From positions 4,389,501 through 4,453,500 of the forward strand of contig CP012809.1 of the NCBI GenBank assembly GCA_001936135.1: 64,000 nt of DNA, given 5' to 3'. The notes under the pieces are model-generated. The model did no database searches and was not told the DNA's origin. It worked only from the letters and a program-made list of their open reading frames with translations. The stretch's first letter is position 1, and every line of letters starts with the position of its first letter. Of the stretch, positions 21,076-32,500 are shown in pieces. The stretch comes from Saccharomycopsis fibuligera x Saccharomycopsis cf. fibuligera (Eukaryota > Ascomycota > Saccharomycetes > Ascoideales > Saccharomycopsidaceae). The translations under genes were made by a program, and so were the position numbers.

Positions 21076-22342
21076 TGCTGGAGGCGGCTTTTTAGTTTAT
21101 ATCGAGAACCTCCGAACAAGTAAAAATAGTTCTACTGTTCGCACCAAAGGAAGTAATCGGGCTTTCGAAAATCAGCCAAAAATTGCCGGGAATATTTTGC
21201 AACATGCGGAATTGTCTTTTGCAGGCGACCATTGCACCACCGTGGCTTCAGAAATACATTTACGTACGCCTGTCTGCTCCAGCAATGCCTTCACACAGCT
21301 ACAGAAGACCCCAGGAACGCAGTTTCACAAACAAGAAGAGTGCTGATGATACCAGCAGCGCGGAAAACTCTCTTTTGAAAACCAACGGTTGCCAGACGCA
21401 CAGTACCGCAAGAACAAGCGTTAGAGTCCTGATGCTCGCTTTAACAAACAGCACCATGCATTGAGGCCTCCTATTGGCTGACAGCGGCGATGGTGAAAAA
21501 TTGCTAAAAACCTCAGCAGCAAATTTTTAGAGGCGCCGGCACATGTTGCGCACAGTGAGACACAAAACAGCAGAGAATCTCCTGTTCTCTCCATCAGTTA
21601 GCAGCATGTCAGACTACACCTTGCCATAGTACCATAATATACACACCACCACCAGATACCTTGGGTAGTGCTCAAACGCACTAGTGATCGTGTGGACGCT
21701 AAAGCTTTTCTGACATACGCCAATTGGTGATATCGTACACTGTAGTCGTTGGCCGGTGGCTGCGCTGTCTGCTATTGGCCAGCAGACCGCGGTCCGCGAG
21801 GGTGCAAAACTACCCATTGAGTGCCAATTGAGTGCCAATTGAGTGCCAGTTGTGCCAGCAGTAGATAGATAAATGGATAGATAGATAGAAAGAGTATCCT
21901 GTTGATCAATAGCCTGTGTAAATCCATCCGGCAGGGTGCAACACACACATACCACCTGGTGAGCAGCTCTATGGCCATCACTCACGAGCACCGTACCGTT
22001 GCTGCACCCACAGCCAGTCACACTTTGTCGCCCATCCATCGCCCCCGGTGCCATCAGATGAGTGCCCTCTCGCCTCACCCACTCCCACTCTCTCCGAGCA
22101 CTCCCCCAGTACTGCAACCCTCCCCTTGGCCGTCTCACCACACTTGCTCCCGACTTTCCACCCTCGATTGATATATATAGCTGCACTTTCTGCCCCCTCA
22201 ATTCCTTTCTCACTTCCTACTTTCTTTTTTCTTCTTCCCTTCCCTTTCTCATCATCAATAATCTTGTATATCTTGAGTCCTCAATTCATTTTATACATTT
22301 GTTTTATTATCCACTCAACTCAATCTACTTTACACTATCACA
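21076..22342 (+). promoter_or_regulatory. ENO1 upstream region
   Basis: About 1.3 kb without a credible gene. TATATATA at 22172-22179 lies 165 bp before the ATG and is followed by a CT-rich stretch (22190-22260), the layout of strongly expressed glycolytic promoters. Further upstream are a perfect palindrome GACCGCGGTC (21785-21794), a tandem repeat of attgagtgcca (21816-21858) and a GATA tetranucleotide array (21861-21890). Several CCAAT-type motifs occur near 21722 and 21775. Confidence 0.55.
21816..21858 (+). repeat. 11-bp tandem repeat in the ENO1 promoter
   Basis: Three close copies of attgagtgcca plus a degenerate fourth (agttgtgcca), immediately followed by a TAGA/GATA microsatellite. 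Confidence 0.8.
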
Positions 22343-23653
22343 ATGGCTATCCAACACGTTTTTGCCCGTTACGTCTACGACTCCAGAGGTAACCCAACCG
22401 TCGAAGTCGACTTGACCACCGAAAAAGGTCTTTTCAGAGCAATTGTCCCATCTGGTGCTTCCACCGGTATTCACGAAGCTCTTGAACTCAGAGACGGTGA
22501 CAAATCCAAATGGCTCGGTAAAGGTGTCTTGAAAGCCGTTGCCAATGTCAATGAACAAATTGCCCCAGCTGTCTTGAAAGCTAACTTGGACGTTAAGGAC
22601 CAAGCTGCCGTCGATGACTTCTTGAACAAGTTGGACGGTACTCCAAACAAATCCAAGTTTGGTGCCAATGCCGTTCTTGGTGTTTCTCTTGCCGCTGCCA
22701 AGGCCGGTGCTGCTGAAAAAGGTGTTCCATTATACGCCCACATTGCCGACCTTGCTGGCACTAAACAACCATACGTTTTGCCAGTTCCATTCCAAAATGT
22801 CTTGAACGGTGGTTCTCACGCCGGTGGCCGTTTGGCTTTCCAAGAATTCATGATTGCTCCAACTGAAGCTGAATCCTTCTCTGAAGCTTTGAGAATCGGT
22901 ACTGAAGTTTACCACACTTTGAAATCCGCTGCCAAGAAGAAGTACGGTCAAGGTGCCGGTAACGTTGGTGACGAAGGTGGTGTTGCCCCAGACATTCAAA
23001 CTCCAAAAGAAGCTCTTGACTTGATTGTCGGTGCTATCAAGGATGCCGGTTACGAAGGTAAAGTTGGCATTGCTCTTGATGTTGCTTCCTCTGAATTCTA
23101 CAAGGATGGTAAATACGACTTGGACTTCAAGAACCCAGACTCTGACAAATCCAAATGGTTGTCTGGTGAAGAATTGGCCAGCCTTTACGCTAGCTTGTTG
23201 GAACAATACCCAATTGTTTCTATCGAAGATCCATTTGCCGAAGATGACTGGGAAGCTTGGTCTCACTTCTTCAAGACCGTCAATGTGCAAATTGTCGGTG
23301 ATGACTTGACTGTCACCAACCCTATCAGAATTAAGACCGCTATTGAAAAGAAGGCCGCTAACGCCTTGTTGTTGAAGGTTAACCAAATCGGTACTTTGAC
23401 CGAATCTATCCAAGCTGCCAACGACTCTTACAAGGCCGGTTGGGGTGTCATGGTTTCCCACAGATCTGGTGAAACTGAAGACACTACCATTGCCGACTTG
23501 TCTGTCGGTTTGAGATCTGGCCAAATCAAGACTGGTGCTCCAGCTAGATCCGAAAGATTGGCCAAATTGAACCAAATCTTGAGAATTGAAGAAGAATTGG
23601 GTGACAAGGCCATCTACGCTGGTAAGGACTTCAGAAAATCCGCTGCTATCTAA
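22343..23653 (+). CDS. ENO1: Enolase
   Basis: The 436-residue protein is full length for yeast enolase, which converts 2-phosphoglycerate to phosphoenolpyruvate in cytosolic glycolysis. Conserved parts are intact: [49 protein letters not shown], the catalytic-lysine region [15 protein letters not shown] and the enolase signature [12 protein letters not shown]. Codon use is strongly biased (TTG for Leu, no CTG codon in the gene), as expected for one of the most abundant cell proteins. ATG 22343 directly follows a CT- and A-rich leader typical of highly expressed genes. Confidence 0.98.
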   Translation: MAIQHVFARYVYDSRGNPTVEVDLTTEKGLFRAIVPSGASTGIHEALELRDGDKSKWLGKGVLKAVANVNEQIAPAVLKANLDVKDQAAVDDFLNKLDGTPNKSKFGANAVLGVSLAAAKAGAAEKGVPLYAHIADLAGTKQPYVLPVPFQNVLNGGSHAGGRLAFQEFMIAPTEAESFSEALRIGTEVYHTLKSAAKKKYGQGAGNVGDEGGVAPDIQTPKEALDLIVGAIKDAGYEGKVGIALDVASSEFYKDGKYDLDFKNPDSDKSKWLSGEELASLYASLLEQYPIVSIEDPFAEDDWEAWSHFFKTVNVQIVGDDLTVTNPIRIKTAIEKKAANALLLKVNQIGTLTESIQAANDSYKAGWGVMVSHRSGETEDTTIADLSVGLRSGQIKTGAPARSERLAKLNQILRIEEELGDKAIYAGKDFRKSAAI

Positions 23654-24159
23654 GCAAGTTTGTCGATCATCACTATAACTAATTAATGAAAATTTTTGTT
23701 TTCTTTTTTCCCTTTTTATTTTACTTAACGTTCAGTACATAAAACTTTTGTCTGCAATTTAACGATATTTGCCTTTTTGAAACATCAATGTAGTAAACTG
23801 ATTGGAAAAACAGCAAGTAGTATAAACAAAAAACAAAAAACAAAAAAACTACACTATTACTAGACGCACAACTCTCTATAGGGATAAAAACGTTCTCTTG
23901 GGTCATGCGAAACCAAAATTGTACCATACATACATATACCCCTACAATCTCTGTCTCTATTTTTACGGCCAGTGAGCCGATTCCATGGTGCCTTTCCCGA
24001 GTTATAGCATGCATCATCGCACTTTTACCGATTTGAAAGTGAATTAGCCATTCACTACGACAGTCGAACTAAATAAAAACGTGCTCATTTCGTCATTCGT
24101 GTAACACTTTATATTTATAAGATTATAAAGCTCATGTGTTCTTATCATCTCACATTCAT
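23654..24159. other. ENO1 3' flank
   Basis: T-rich sequence after the stop (23690-23730), then mixed AT-rich DNA with repeated aaacaaaa (23826-23846). I see no gene in this stretch. Confidence 0.5.
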
Positions 24160-24458
24160 CTAGTAATTTGGCGCTAGACGATCTTCCTTCACAAGTCTTG
24201 AAATCTAAACAGTTGGTCAGTATATGCTTTTTGCTATGGCTATCATTGTATTCTGCAACAAATCCAATACTAAAGCGTTGCAGATGCAATAAAAAATGTA
24301 AATTGTTAAATTCCGTTTTACTTACGTCTTGTATTGTGGCATTGATCAACTGTCTGGCCTCGAGGGCAAACCAGAAAAGCATCATGTTTAAGCCTCCTCC
24401 TCCATCTTGTAATAACTTGGCGTCTTGCACTTTGGCTCTTCTCAAGATAGGTATAGCA
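24160..24458 (-). CDS. Possible small spliced gene, two 3' exons seen (24326-24458 and 24160-24204)
   Basis: On the minus strand, a protein-like frame (AIPILRRAKVQDAKLLQDGG, then FWFALEARQLINATIQD) runs to 24326 and meets GTAAGT (24325-24320). A TACTGAC branch sequence (24222-24216) and TTTAG acceptor follow, giving a 121-nt intron. Joining continues the frame with ISRLVKEDRLAPNY and a TAG at 24162-24160. The 5' side also looks spliced: ACTAAC then CTACAG ends just before 24458. No ATG exon or good donor was found between there and the CQD1 stop at 24595, so the beginning is missing; an in-frame ATG inside the exon would give only 34 residues. The unspliced frame is also open. It could be a small gene, a 3' extension of the CQD1 transcript, or chance. 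I do not recognise the protein. Confidence 0.4.
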
Positions 24459-24594
24459 CTGTAGTTGTTAGTATTGTGTGAACCAATCAAAGATACAAAC
24501 GAAAAAGCAAAACAAAGCAGAACTGCAACTGCAACCTCAAAAAAAAAATAATAAAAAAAAAAAAAAAAGAGCAAATAAATCAAATCAAAACTTT

Positions 24595-26976
24595 TTATTT
24601 CAAAAACGTTATATCCTGGGATGTAGGTATTCCAAAGATAAACGCCCATACTAACCTTGCAAATAAATCTAATTCTGGATCTAACTGTCTACCTATGCCT
24701 TCTAATAATAATATCGCCACCACAACATTGACAAAATCGGGCTCCATCTTTACATGATGCTGGCGCACCATACTCAACATCTTATCCAACAAATCGCCAA
24801 TACTAATGTTTCCCAACGTGAAAGTCCGATCCTTAACGGTACTGACTAATCTCTGTGTCTTCAATGCAAAAATCTCTCGATCAATGGCACTTTCAGGGTC
24901 TCTTGATCTTTCCACCATTAACTCGCCTGCTTTGAACCCATCAAACATGGACAAGGCTTTAAAAAGTTCCAAGAAATTCACTCGGTCACGTTCATTTAGT
25001 TCTGTTACTAAGCCAGTGTCAAGGTAGCACACTTCGGGTTGATATCCTTCGTCGTACAATTTGCTAAATGACAGCAAAAGCTTATCGTAATTTTTGTTTT
25101 TTGTGTTGTTTCTATCAATCCTTAAAAGCTCCGTAGTGATGGTTTGCATATCTAAGGTTACTTCCTTGTTGTCTTCTGGGGACAGTATCAATTCTTCATC
25201 GTCGTTGTTGATTTTGAAAAATCTAACAAAAATATTTCCTGGATGCAAGTCACTATGAATGAAGTTGTCCAAGATAAGCATTTGCAAGAAAGAGTCGAGA
25301 ATTTCGTTAGACAAGATTTTGTTCAATTTCATGAAATTTTTCTCTGCTGTTGCGTCTCTACCAGTTTGCTGTTTTTCTTCAATTTGATCTTTAACGTGTC
25401 TAGTCAAGTCCAAAATCACGGAAATTGGAATAGCATGCATATACTCTTCCACCAACACTTCTCTGCCAGAGCATTTCAAGTACGGTTTAGGAAACTTGAT
25501 TTGCAACTTGGTTTCGTTGATCAAATCATACTTCTTCTTCAATTCCTTCTGGCCAAAATTTTGACTAAATTTGTTCAAATTGATGCCTTCAATTCTCAAG
25601 TCCAATTGTAACTTCATAAACATCGTAAATTGCTCCACTTCTTCCGGTAGTGATAGCCATTCCATGGTAGGAATGTAGTCAATGATGTTGGCGAAAAACC
25701 TCATAATTTTCAAATCACGAGAAATTTTCACTTCCACATGGGGATGCATGACCTTGATAGCCACCCATTGGTGAGGCTTTGGGTTATGGTACTTGTAAAG
25801 CGAGAATTTTTCCTTCAAGTCAGCAATCATCTTCTTAGAATTTTCAATCTTGGACTTGATTAGTTTTCCAGGGGCCAATTGTTGCTGATCTTCTGCTTTT
25901 TGCAATTCAAGTTTACGTTGTTGTTCAATTTTATCCACATCTTCGTCAATCTTGGCCAAATACTTGTTTGAAAGTTTACCAACATGAACTTGAGCAATTG
26001 ACCCAACCCCAACTGGTTTCTTGATAAACTCATCAAAAATTTCTTCAAAGTTATCCACTTCGAAATTCTCGCAAATGATTTTTTTTGTTTGTCTGAACGA
26101 ATGCGGTTTAGAATTTGAATGCAACCCACTCAATTCTTCACACAAATTTTTACTGAAAATATCAGTACGCGAAGCAGCCCATTGACCTAATTTGATGAAA
26201 CAAGGTCCTGCCATTTCGATACAAAATCTCAAAAACTTATTCCAGTACAATTTCCCAAGTCGATTATTAGACCATTTTTTTTGTTTGGGGCCAATGTTCA
26301 CTAAAATAGGATAGGATACTAATAACGGCACGAATATCAATGCTAATTCCATAAATCTCACGGTAGTCAATGCTGGCTCAATGACGTAATCGTCAAGGAA
26401 AAACTTTACTGTGAAGAACCATTTACGATAAAATGGACCTTTGGATAACCTGTCATTTCTATATTCGTCCTGTGCTTCTTGAATCTCTTTTTGGGACATT
26501 ATGTAAAGTCCCAGCTCGAATGTCTCGGCATCTTTAGATTCCGGCTCATCCACGGTTCGACTAACGAGGTCACTTCCTTTATGCTTGGCGGTATCATTGT
26601 GTATTATTGAGCTGTCCTTTTTTCTTTGAGTAATTTCTTTATAGGCGTAGTATCCCACTATAATTGATGCTCCAAGACCAGCGAGTTTCATGTAATTAGA
26701 ACTGAATCCGTAAAAGGCATCGCTACCTGCGGCAGCGCTATGATTGCTATATTGACGATGATGACGCTGCTGCTGGTATGAAGAGCGAAACCCCTGTACA
26801 GGCTTTTTGCCATTATTAACGAATGATAATAATGACAAGGAAGACGAAAGGCGGACTCCTGGTGGTGAGATATTTTGTGAGTGCAATTGGAGAGGCGTTA
26901 TCTTGAAGCCAAATCTGGGGCTCATCAGCAACCGACCCAAGTGCTGGTAAATATTGCTACCGCCTCGAAGCAGCAT
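24595..26976 (-). CDS. CQD1: UbiB/ADCK-family atypical kinase, Cqd1-like, mitochondrial
   Basis: The start is ATG 26976 (793 residues); the frame extends upstream only to a TTG. A basic, Ser-rich N-terminus looks like a mitochondrial presequence, and a membrane segment follows (YMKLAGLGASIIVGYYAYKE, about 95-114). UbiB hallmarks are present: the KxGQ-type motif FIKLGQWAASRTDIF (about 260), GVGSIAQVH (about 328), WVAIKVMHP, HSDLHPGNIF (about 578) and LDTGL (about 652) in place of DFG. The GQWAASRTDIF wording and long Lys/Gln-rich insertion after AQVHVGKL point to Cqd1 rather than Mcp2/Cqd2 or Coq8. Cqd1 acts at the mitochondrial inner membrane, affecting coenzyme Q distribution, phospholipid homeostasis and membrane contacts. 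CTG is rare; one is codon 2. Confidence 0.85.
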   Translation of the reverse strand: MLLRGGSNIYQHLGRLLMSPRFGFKITPLQLHSQNISPPGVRLSSSLSLLSFVNNGKKPVQGFRSSYQQQRHHRQYSNHSAAAGSDAFYGFSSNYMKLAGLGASIIVGYYAYKEITQRKKDSSIIHNDTAKHKGSDLVSRTVDEPESKDAETFELGLYIMSQKEIQEAQDEYRNDRLSKGPFYRKWFFTVKFFLDDYVIEPALTTVRFMELALIFVPLLVSYPILVNIGPKQKKWSNNRLGKLYWNKFLRFCIEMAGPCFIKLGQWAASRTDIFSKNLCEELSGLHSNSKPHSFRQTKKIICENFEVDNFEEIFDEFIKKPVGVGSIAQVHVGKLSNKYLAKIDEDVDKIEQQRKLELQKAEDQQQLAPGKLIKSKIENSKKMIADLKEKFSLYKYHNPKPHQWVAIKVMHPHVEVKISRDLKIMRFFANIIDYIPTMEWLSLPEEVEQFTMFMKLQLDLRIEGINLNKFSQNFGQKELKKKYDLINETKLQIKFPKPYLKCSGREVLVEEYMHAIPISVILDLTRHVKDQIEEKQQTGRDATAEKNFMKLNKILSNEILDSFLQMLILDNFIHSDLHPGNIFVRFFKINNDDEELILSPEDNKEVTLDMQTITTELLRIDRNNTKNKNYDKLLLSFSKLYDEGYQPEVCYLDTGLVTELNERDRVNFLELFKALSMFDGFKAGELMVERSRDPESAIDREIFALKTQRLVSTVKDRTFTLGNISIGDLLDKMLSMVRQHHVKMEPDFVNVVVAILLLEGIGRQLDPELDLFARLVWAFIFGIPTSQDITFLK

Positions 26977-29900
26977 AACTAACAATTGTTATTCACTAGA
27001 TGTTTATGTCCGCCACAGACAGTGTACCAGCAGTAATCAGTGCTTGAATTGGCACAATTGGTGTTGTAGAAGAGAGCAAAGAAGATGAATATGACTCGAG
27101 TGTTTAGAAGTAATGTAAAAAAAATAGTGATGCGAAAGTTGAGACGCAAAGATATCAATCTGCTTGCTCAGCGCCATTCCGAAAATTTCAAGAAAAACAA
27201 TAAGTATCTTGCACCCTTGAGAAAGGGGGTGTTTACACCCTTATATGTGGTGATATTTGGACGACTTAGATATTGTCACATTCATGTCCAGACAAAGCAA
27301 ATTGATTCATGACTGTTGCCATTTTAGATCAGCTTTGAGGGTTCCGAAAAAAACCAGACTTAAAGGTGCTGTGAAATACTGTACTATGGCCAGTTCACCT
27401 GCGTTAAAGGTACTGGGGGCTGCTACATTGAACAGTTATACTTTGGCTAAGCTTAATAGACGAGATAGTGATTTTGTAGGACAACCAACGGGTATATTCA
27501 AAAACTGCCTTTAATGTTGTGTACAAATATTTCGTTAACGGAGACAAAATTTGGCAAAACCCAGAGCTTCTCGCTGCTCTCAATGCACAGGCCAGGCTGA
27601 AACTTATGGTTTCCTGGAGATGAGAAATTTCAAATGGTTTCCACACACTGAGTCTTGAGTCTTTTGAACGCTACAAAATTTGTAAAAGCAAAACAGTGAT
27701 GTGATGCTGTGCTAATTATAACGCCTCTCTAAGAGTTTTGTCTTTTGGCTCATATCTGCCGGGGATTATATTTACTTATGTCCGGTTATTTATGAAACTT
27801 ATCCGCACTGCTGGTTCCCAAGGCCCAATGCGGTCTAACAGCACTATTTCTCTCAATTTGAAATGATATCAAGCGTGGTTGTGACATGTGACCTGTGCAA
27901 TTGTCCAGTTTCGAGATGAAGACATATTCAAGCACTCACGTAGTATTCTCTTGATCTTTATTATTTATTTTTAAATTTTGCCGGTTATGCAAAATTTAGC
28001 TCGTGCTGATGGTCGATATTTTCTTAATAGCTCGTCGTAATTGATCAGCCGTCCTGGGACTTAAAACCCCTTTACAATGGCCGTGGAAGTGAGCACAAGT
28101 TGCCTGCTCAGTCATCGTCATAGTGAAAAGAGGCGTTATTTGAAAGTTTTCCCTAACTTACCTTTTGCAAACTAGCTCAAAAGACTTCTTTACTTTTCTT
28201 ACAGACTAAGACGTCATCTGTATGGCACCTCCACCAGTTGCAAAACTCTATTTGGCATAGGTCGTATATATATAGCCAGTAATGGTAATAAAACAAATTA
28301 ACTTTGCTTCGCATTTATGGTGATACTGACGCTCTCACCACTGCTTCACTTTGCTGCTCCCAGTATCATATAAGTTGCATATAACATCTTTTCTGTTCTC
28401 CACCGCTTTGCAAAAAAAAAAAAAAAAAAATGGCGCGCGCAAAAAATTCAGCAATCAATAGAAGCGTTTCAAGCCCGGTTAAACCCTTGGCGAAAAGACT
28501 GTGGGACAACTATAACATTATTGAACTGCAGCGCAGCACTAAATTTTTCATTGTTTTACTTCGCAAGACACATGCGGGACATACCGAAAGTCAAAATTTT
28601 AAAGGTCATCTTTTTCCAGCTTACGATTTGGAGTTTTACTGTCCCGCATCCAGCGGACGTACGCAACCTGTCTAACATGAAGTAAGTTGTACATGGTGGG
28701 TCATGTCTGCAGAGACATTATAGATTCTGAGGTTTTCGTTCCAAAATAGGAAATTTTTTGTATACTGTCTGAAATAGTATTTTAATTTGAAGGCCTGGAA
28801 ATAACCGTACTTGTTTGTTTTTAGCAAAGAGAATGAAATATAAACAGCTACAAAAGAACGTAAATCCGGAGAGATGACAGATTTTTATCATTTTGTTAGC
28901 AAGCAAAAACAGAATCCCTTGTTCTTGTAACATGTCTATGACATCTGCCAAATATTGGTGAAAACAAACCAACAAGAAAAATTCAAGGTAAATCACCAGA
29001 GTCAGTACATGTTTACCGTCCTAGTATATCTTCAATTTAGTGCTTATATCCTCGGCTAACCACGGGTCTCCAACTCAAAAAAGTTTAATTTAGCAAAAAG
29101 CGCGTTTGACATTTCCCCGAAGCATATATTCTCAAACAAGCCGTACCATAAACAAGATAATTATTTTTTTTTTACCGGTATAAAAGATTTAATAGTAAAG
29201 GAACCCTCAAATTTATGTTTGAAAAAAAAAAAAAAGATTATAATTATAAAACTTCCTATGCAGTTCTGAAAAGCCAACATACAAACTGTTGGCAGATTGG
29301 CAGTGATTGTTTGAAACAAATAAGCATGCCAGTCCTTTTTGTCTAATGGAAATTGAAAACCACAGTTTGGTTCCCAGAAAAATTATGCTTAACAAGCTCC
29401 ACTTATCATTTGTCTAACCGAAACTAGTGAGCAGGGAATATTCCTTTATTGTGTCACCTGCTGTGATTAAACAGACCGATTGACAAAGAAAGAACAACGT
29501 TCCCAGGGTTTGGTGTTTTTTCCCAGTATGGAGTCCAAATTGAGCCGTAAAGAACAACCTCACACACACACACGTTAATTAAATAATTTGGAACAATTTA
29601 TTTTAGCAAAACTTGGCTCTGAATTGTCCTAAAGTGGCTCAGGGGTGTCCCATAAATGTTTATATATGTTGCTTTTTTTCTTTGTGCAAATACTATAGCG
29701 TAACTGGGACATCGACCAGAAAAGAGACAAAAGAGAAGAAAGCAGATCAGATTCTGGGGCGCATAAGTACCAAAGGTTATTTGTTTCAGCTAACTAACTT
29801 GATTGCTTGTAGTGTGTTGTGTAAAGGTTAGTATATTTGTGTCTCTATGTGTGTGTGAGCCGTTAGACTAAACATTTGAAATAGTAGACAATAAAACGTA

Positions 29901-32500
29901 CAATACGCAACGCAAGTACATTGTGAAAGCATTTGCTACTTTGTAAATTCTACTTTCTGCTAACCATTTTAAAGTTGGTAAAAAGTACTCAATTTACATT
30001 TGTAAAATTTGTCACTCACTAGGTTGCCAGAGAAGATATATATTATGTTGGCTTGGCACAAGATTGTTGCCGCGCAGTTACTTGTTATACCATAGAAAAT
30101 AAGTTTCTGCTCAAAAGATTATCTTAACTATTGTAACACTTTTAATAAGTCAAGTTCCAACCATTTCTCTACTTAATGAAGGTATTAACCTCGTATATTG
30201 TTTTGTCTAGCAGTGTGCTGAATCATTATTGTTAATCTGTTATGTTGCAACTAACTTGCACTGTGCTAACCTCATTCACTGTATGTCCAAGTGAAGAACG
30301 CGTGTATTTTGTGGGGTGCGTCTGTCTGACGATGTGACATGCACGGAAGGGTTTAGGAATAAGTCGCACTTCGTGAAAGTAGTCAAGGAGAACTAGACAA
30401 GCTTGGTACATCACAAACAAATATAAAACAGCATATTGTGACCATTACTTAAAACGTTAAGGAAAAATGATAAAAGCAGATACTGTTCTATTGGGATTTG
30501 ATGGAGAAATCCCCATGACAGGTAAATTGCCAGCAACAATAGAAGAGTTTCATATTTTGTAAACCGCTCTATATTTGAAGATAAAACAAGTAGAACCTTA
30601 TCGAAGTGTAATAAAATGAGGTAAGAATTATTATCTCATTAATATTTTGCATTTACACTGTGCTGTCTCCTATTGTCTTTTAGGGTAGTAATGGCGGAGG
30701 CGGAGATCTTTTAGCTTCAATTTATAAACTGACGAAGTCCGTAGTTAACGCAGATAAAGTTAGCAAGCCACAGATATTTGTGCTGATAGTTTGGAGCTCG
30801 TAAGAGTTTGCAATTTAGAAAATGAAATGTTTCCTATGCTAACGTTAACCAAAGCAAAATACCCACTGGACACAAAAGTGTAAAATGGCCATTGAAAAGT
30901 TCCCATCATTAGTTACATTAGAATAAATTCAAACTGTCTCTAAATTGAAGGAGGAACTAGTTTTTTTCTGCTTGTACTGAAGCTTTAGCATGCTTTCACA
31001 AAATTCTCACTTTTGCAAACACACATATTTTCAGACAACTAAAATCGCGCTAAATCTGGTTGGCCCTGTATGACCATCTAAAATAATGGCTTTTTACCCA
31101 ATGTGTACCTTCACAACATTACGTAACACGCGGAGAGTTGGAAGTTCTCGAATTTTCCGTAACCTTAAAACTGCGGGTCACCACCGCTGTAACCCCAATC
31201 TACTCACTCCGAGGAGTATAAAAGCTAGCCCAAAGCAAAAGCACTGATAAAGTCAAAAAAAAAACCCCACGACAAAAACATACCAGAGATCATAATAAAA
31301 ATAAAAATTTTTTTTTTTGAAATATCTGTTGACAGTGTAATTTTGTATACACAAATGCGAGTTCATTTGAATGGCTGAGTTGAATGCCGTTTCTTACCGA
31401 TGTGGTGCTTCCTGTCTACTGTTTGGCCAGAAGCAGATATTAGTGCGCATTGGGATGCAGTGTGTCATCCAGACCAAAGCTTAGGGACGCGGCAGTCGAC
31501 GTCATACTGGAAACATATTGGCCTTCCAAGCTTGCGGGACGGAGTTTTTGCTATCTGTTGCTACTCAGTGCAAAAGTCTGGAGTTCGTCCGGGGTGCGTC
31601 GTGGCGCTTTAACTGGCGTGCAATCAGAGACAGAACCTGATGAACCGAGTCCATCAGAGAATTGGTCAGAACAAATAAGATAAAGTAGGATTGTAAACAC
31701 AGATTACAAAGAAAAAAGCAGCTGGCTGCAGCTCAAAATGGAGAGAAAATTGTCAACAAATATAAAGTAAATACCACATGCCTCGGGATCCCTAACCCAA
31801 ACTTTGGTATAGCCATTGAGTTTTGTGCACTACTGGAAAAAATAAAAAAAATCCGGAAAATACGTAATTGTAAACAACCAAGCGGTAACCCAACACGTAG
31901 ATGATCTCTTAAGGGTGAAGTGTACCACTTGGAGGAGGCGGGGGAAGAAGGAGGGGCTTCGTGGTAGCAACTCTCGCGAGTGGGCCACGGTCACGGTGCA
32001 TCTATCTTCTGTCAGACGTCTTTTTGCATTAGACTGGGTGCTGTTTTGTTGTGGGTCAAAAGTGTACTTGGTAACTTATATGGCGTATATATTCACGCCA
32101 GCTTTAGCGCAGAAACTATACTTTAGCTCAGTGAGAAATGGGTGGGTGTCCTGTGGAACTCTGCACGCTGATGCGCATGCTGCGCTGTACCGCTAAAGGA
32201 CCTTTCTGTCTATAGATTATTCTTTCTGCCTGCAGTGATGGCTGCAGCATACTGCTTTGGAGAGCACCCTCTCGCACTCTGACATCTTCCATCGTAGTCT
32301 TTCTGTTGACTAAAAAAACTTTGTCTTGGGCTTTGTTTCCATTGGTCTATAAATACACATTAATTTCCCCATTTCTTACTTTGAATTCTCCCGTTTTTGA
32401 TTGTATTTGAATTGAATATTTTTTTTTTTTGAAGTTTTCTTTTCGTTCCTTTCTCTGATTTATTTTCAAAGTATCAAAGTAGGCAATAAAACAATAGAAG
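26977..32500. other. 5.5 kb region without a credible gene, between CQD1 and the transporter
   Basis: The two flanking genes point away from each other. Open stretches inside are short (under 95 codons), many lack ATG, and none resembles a known family. Weak candidates are 27085-27312 (75 codons) and 28430-28675 (81 codons, after an A18 run). A promoter-like segment at 31140-31300 has TATAAAAG near 31218 but no worthwhile frame follows. TATAAATA (32348-32355) and a T-rich leader belong to the transporter at 32501. Several microhomopolymers and a CA repeat (29562-29573) occur. The stretch may be a long control region, hold non-coding RNAs or decayed genes, or a centromere; nothing decides. Confidence 0.5.

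Noticed and set aside
21183-21464. 93-codon frame upstream of ENO1
   Set aside because: Begins at TTG, no homology, sits in the ENO1 upstream region.
21614-22213. 199-codon antisense frame in the ENO1 promoter
   Set aside because: Runs through the tandem and GATA repeats and the GC-richer promoter; composition is not protein-like.
22730-23575. 281-codon antisense frame inside ENO1
   Set aside because: Shadow of the strongly biased enolase codons on the other strand.
27085-27312. 75-codon ATG frame divergent from CQD1
   Set aside because: Basic composition and no recognised family; could be the start of something spliced, but no good donor was found.
28430-28675. 81-codon ATG frame after an A18 run
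   Set aside because: Contains CTG codons, which real genes here avoid, and has no homology that I recognise.
29800-29925. Minus-strand GTACGT...TACTAAC...AG suggesting an intron
   Set aside because: Exons on either side give only a few codons before a stop; kept at most as a non-coding possibility.
30466-30810. Possible decayed spliced gene (ATG frame, GTAAGA...TTTTAG)
   Set aside because: Frames stop soon after any splice choice and no canonical branch point was seen.
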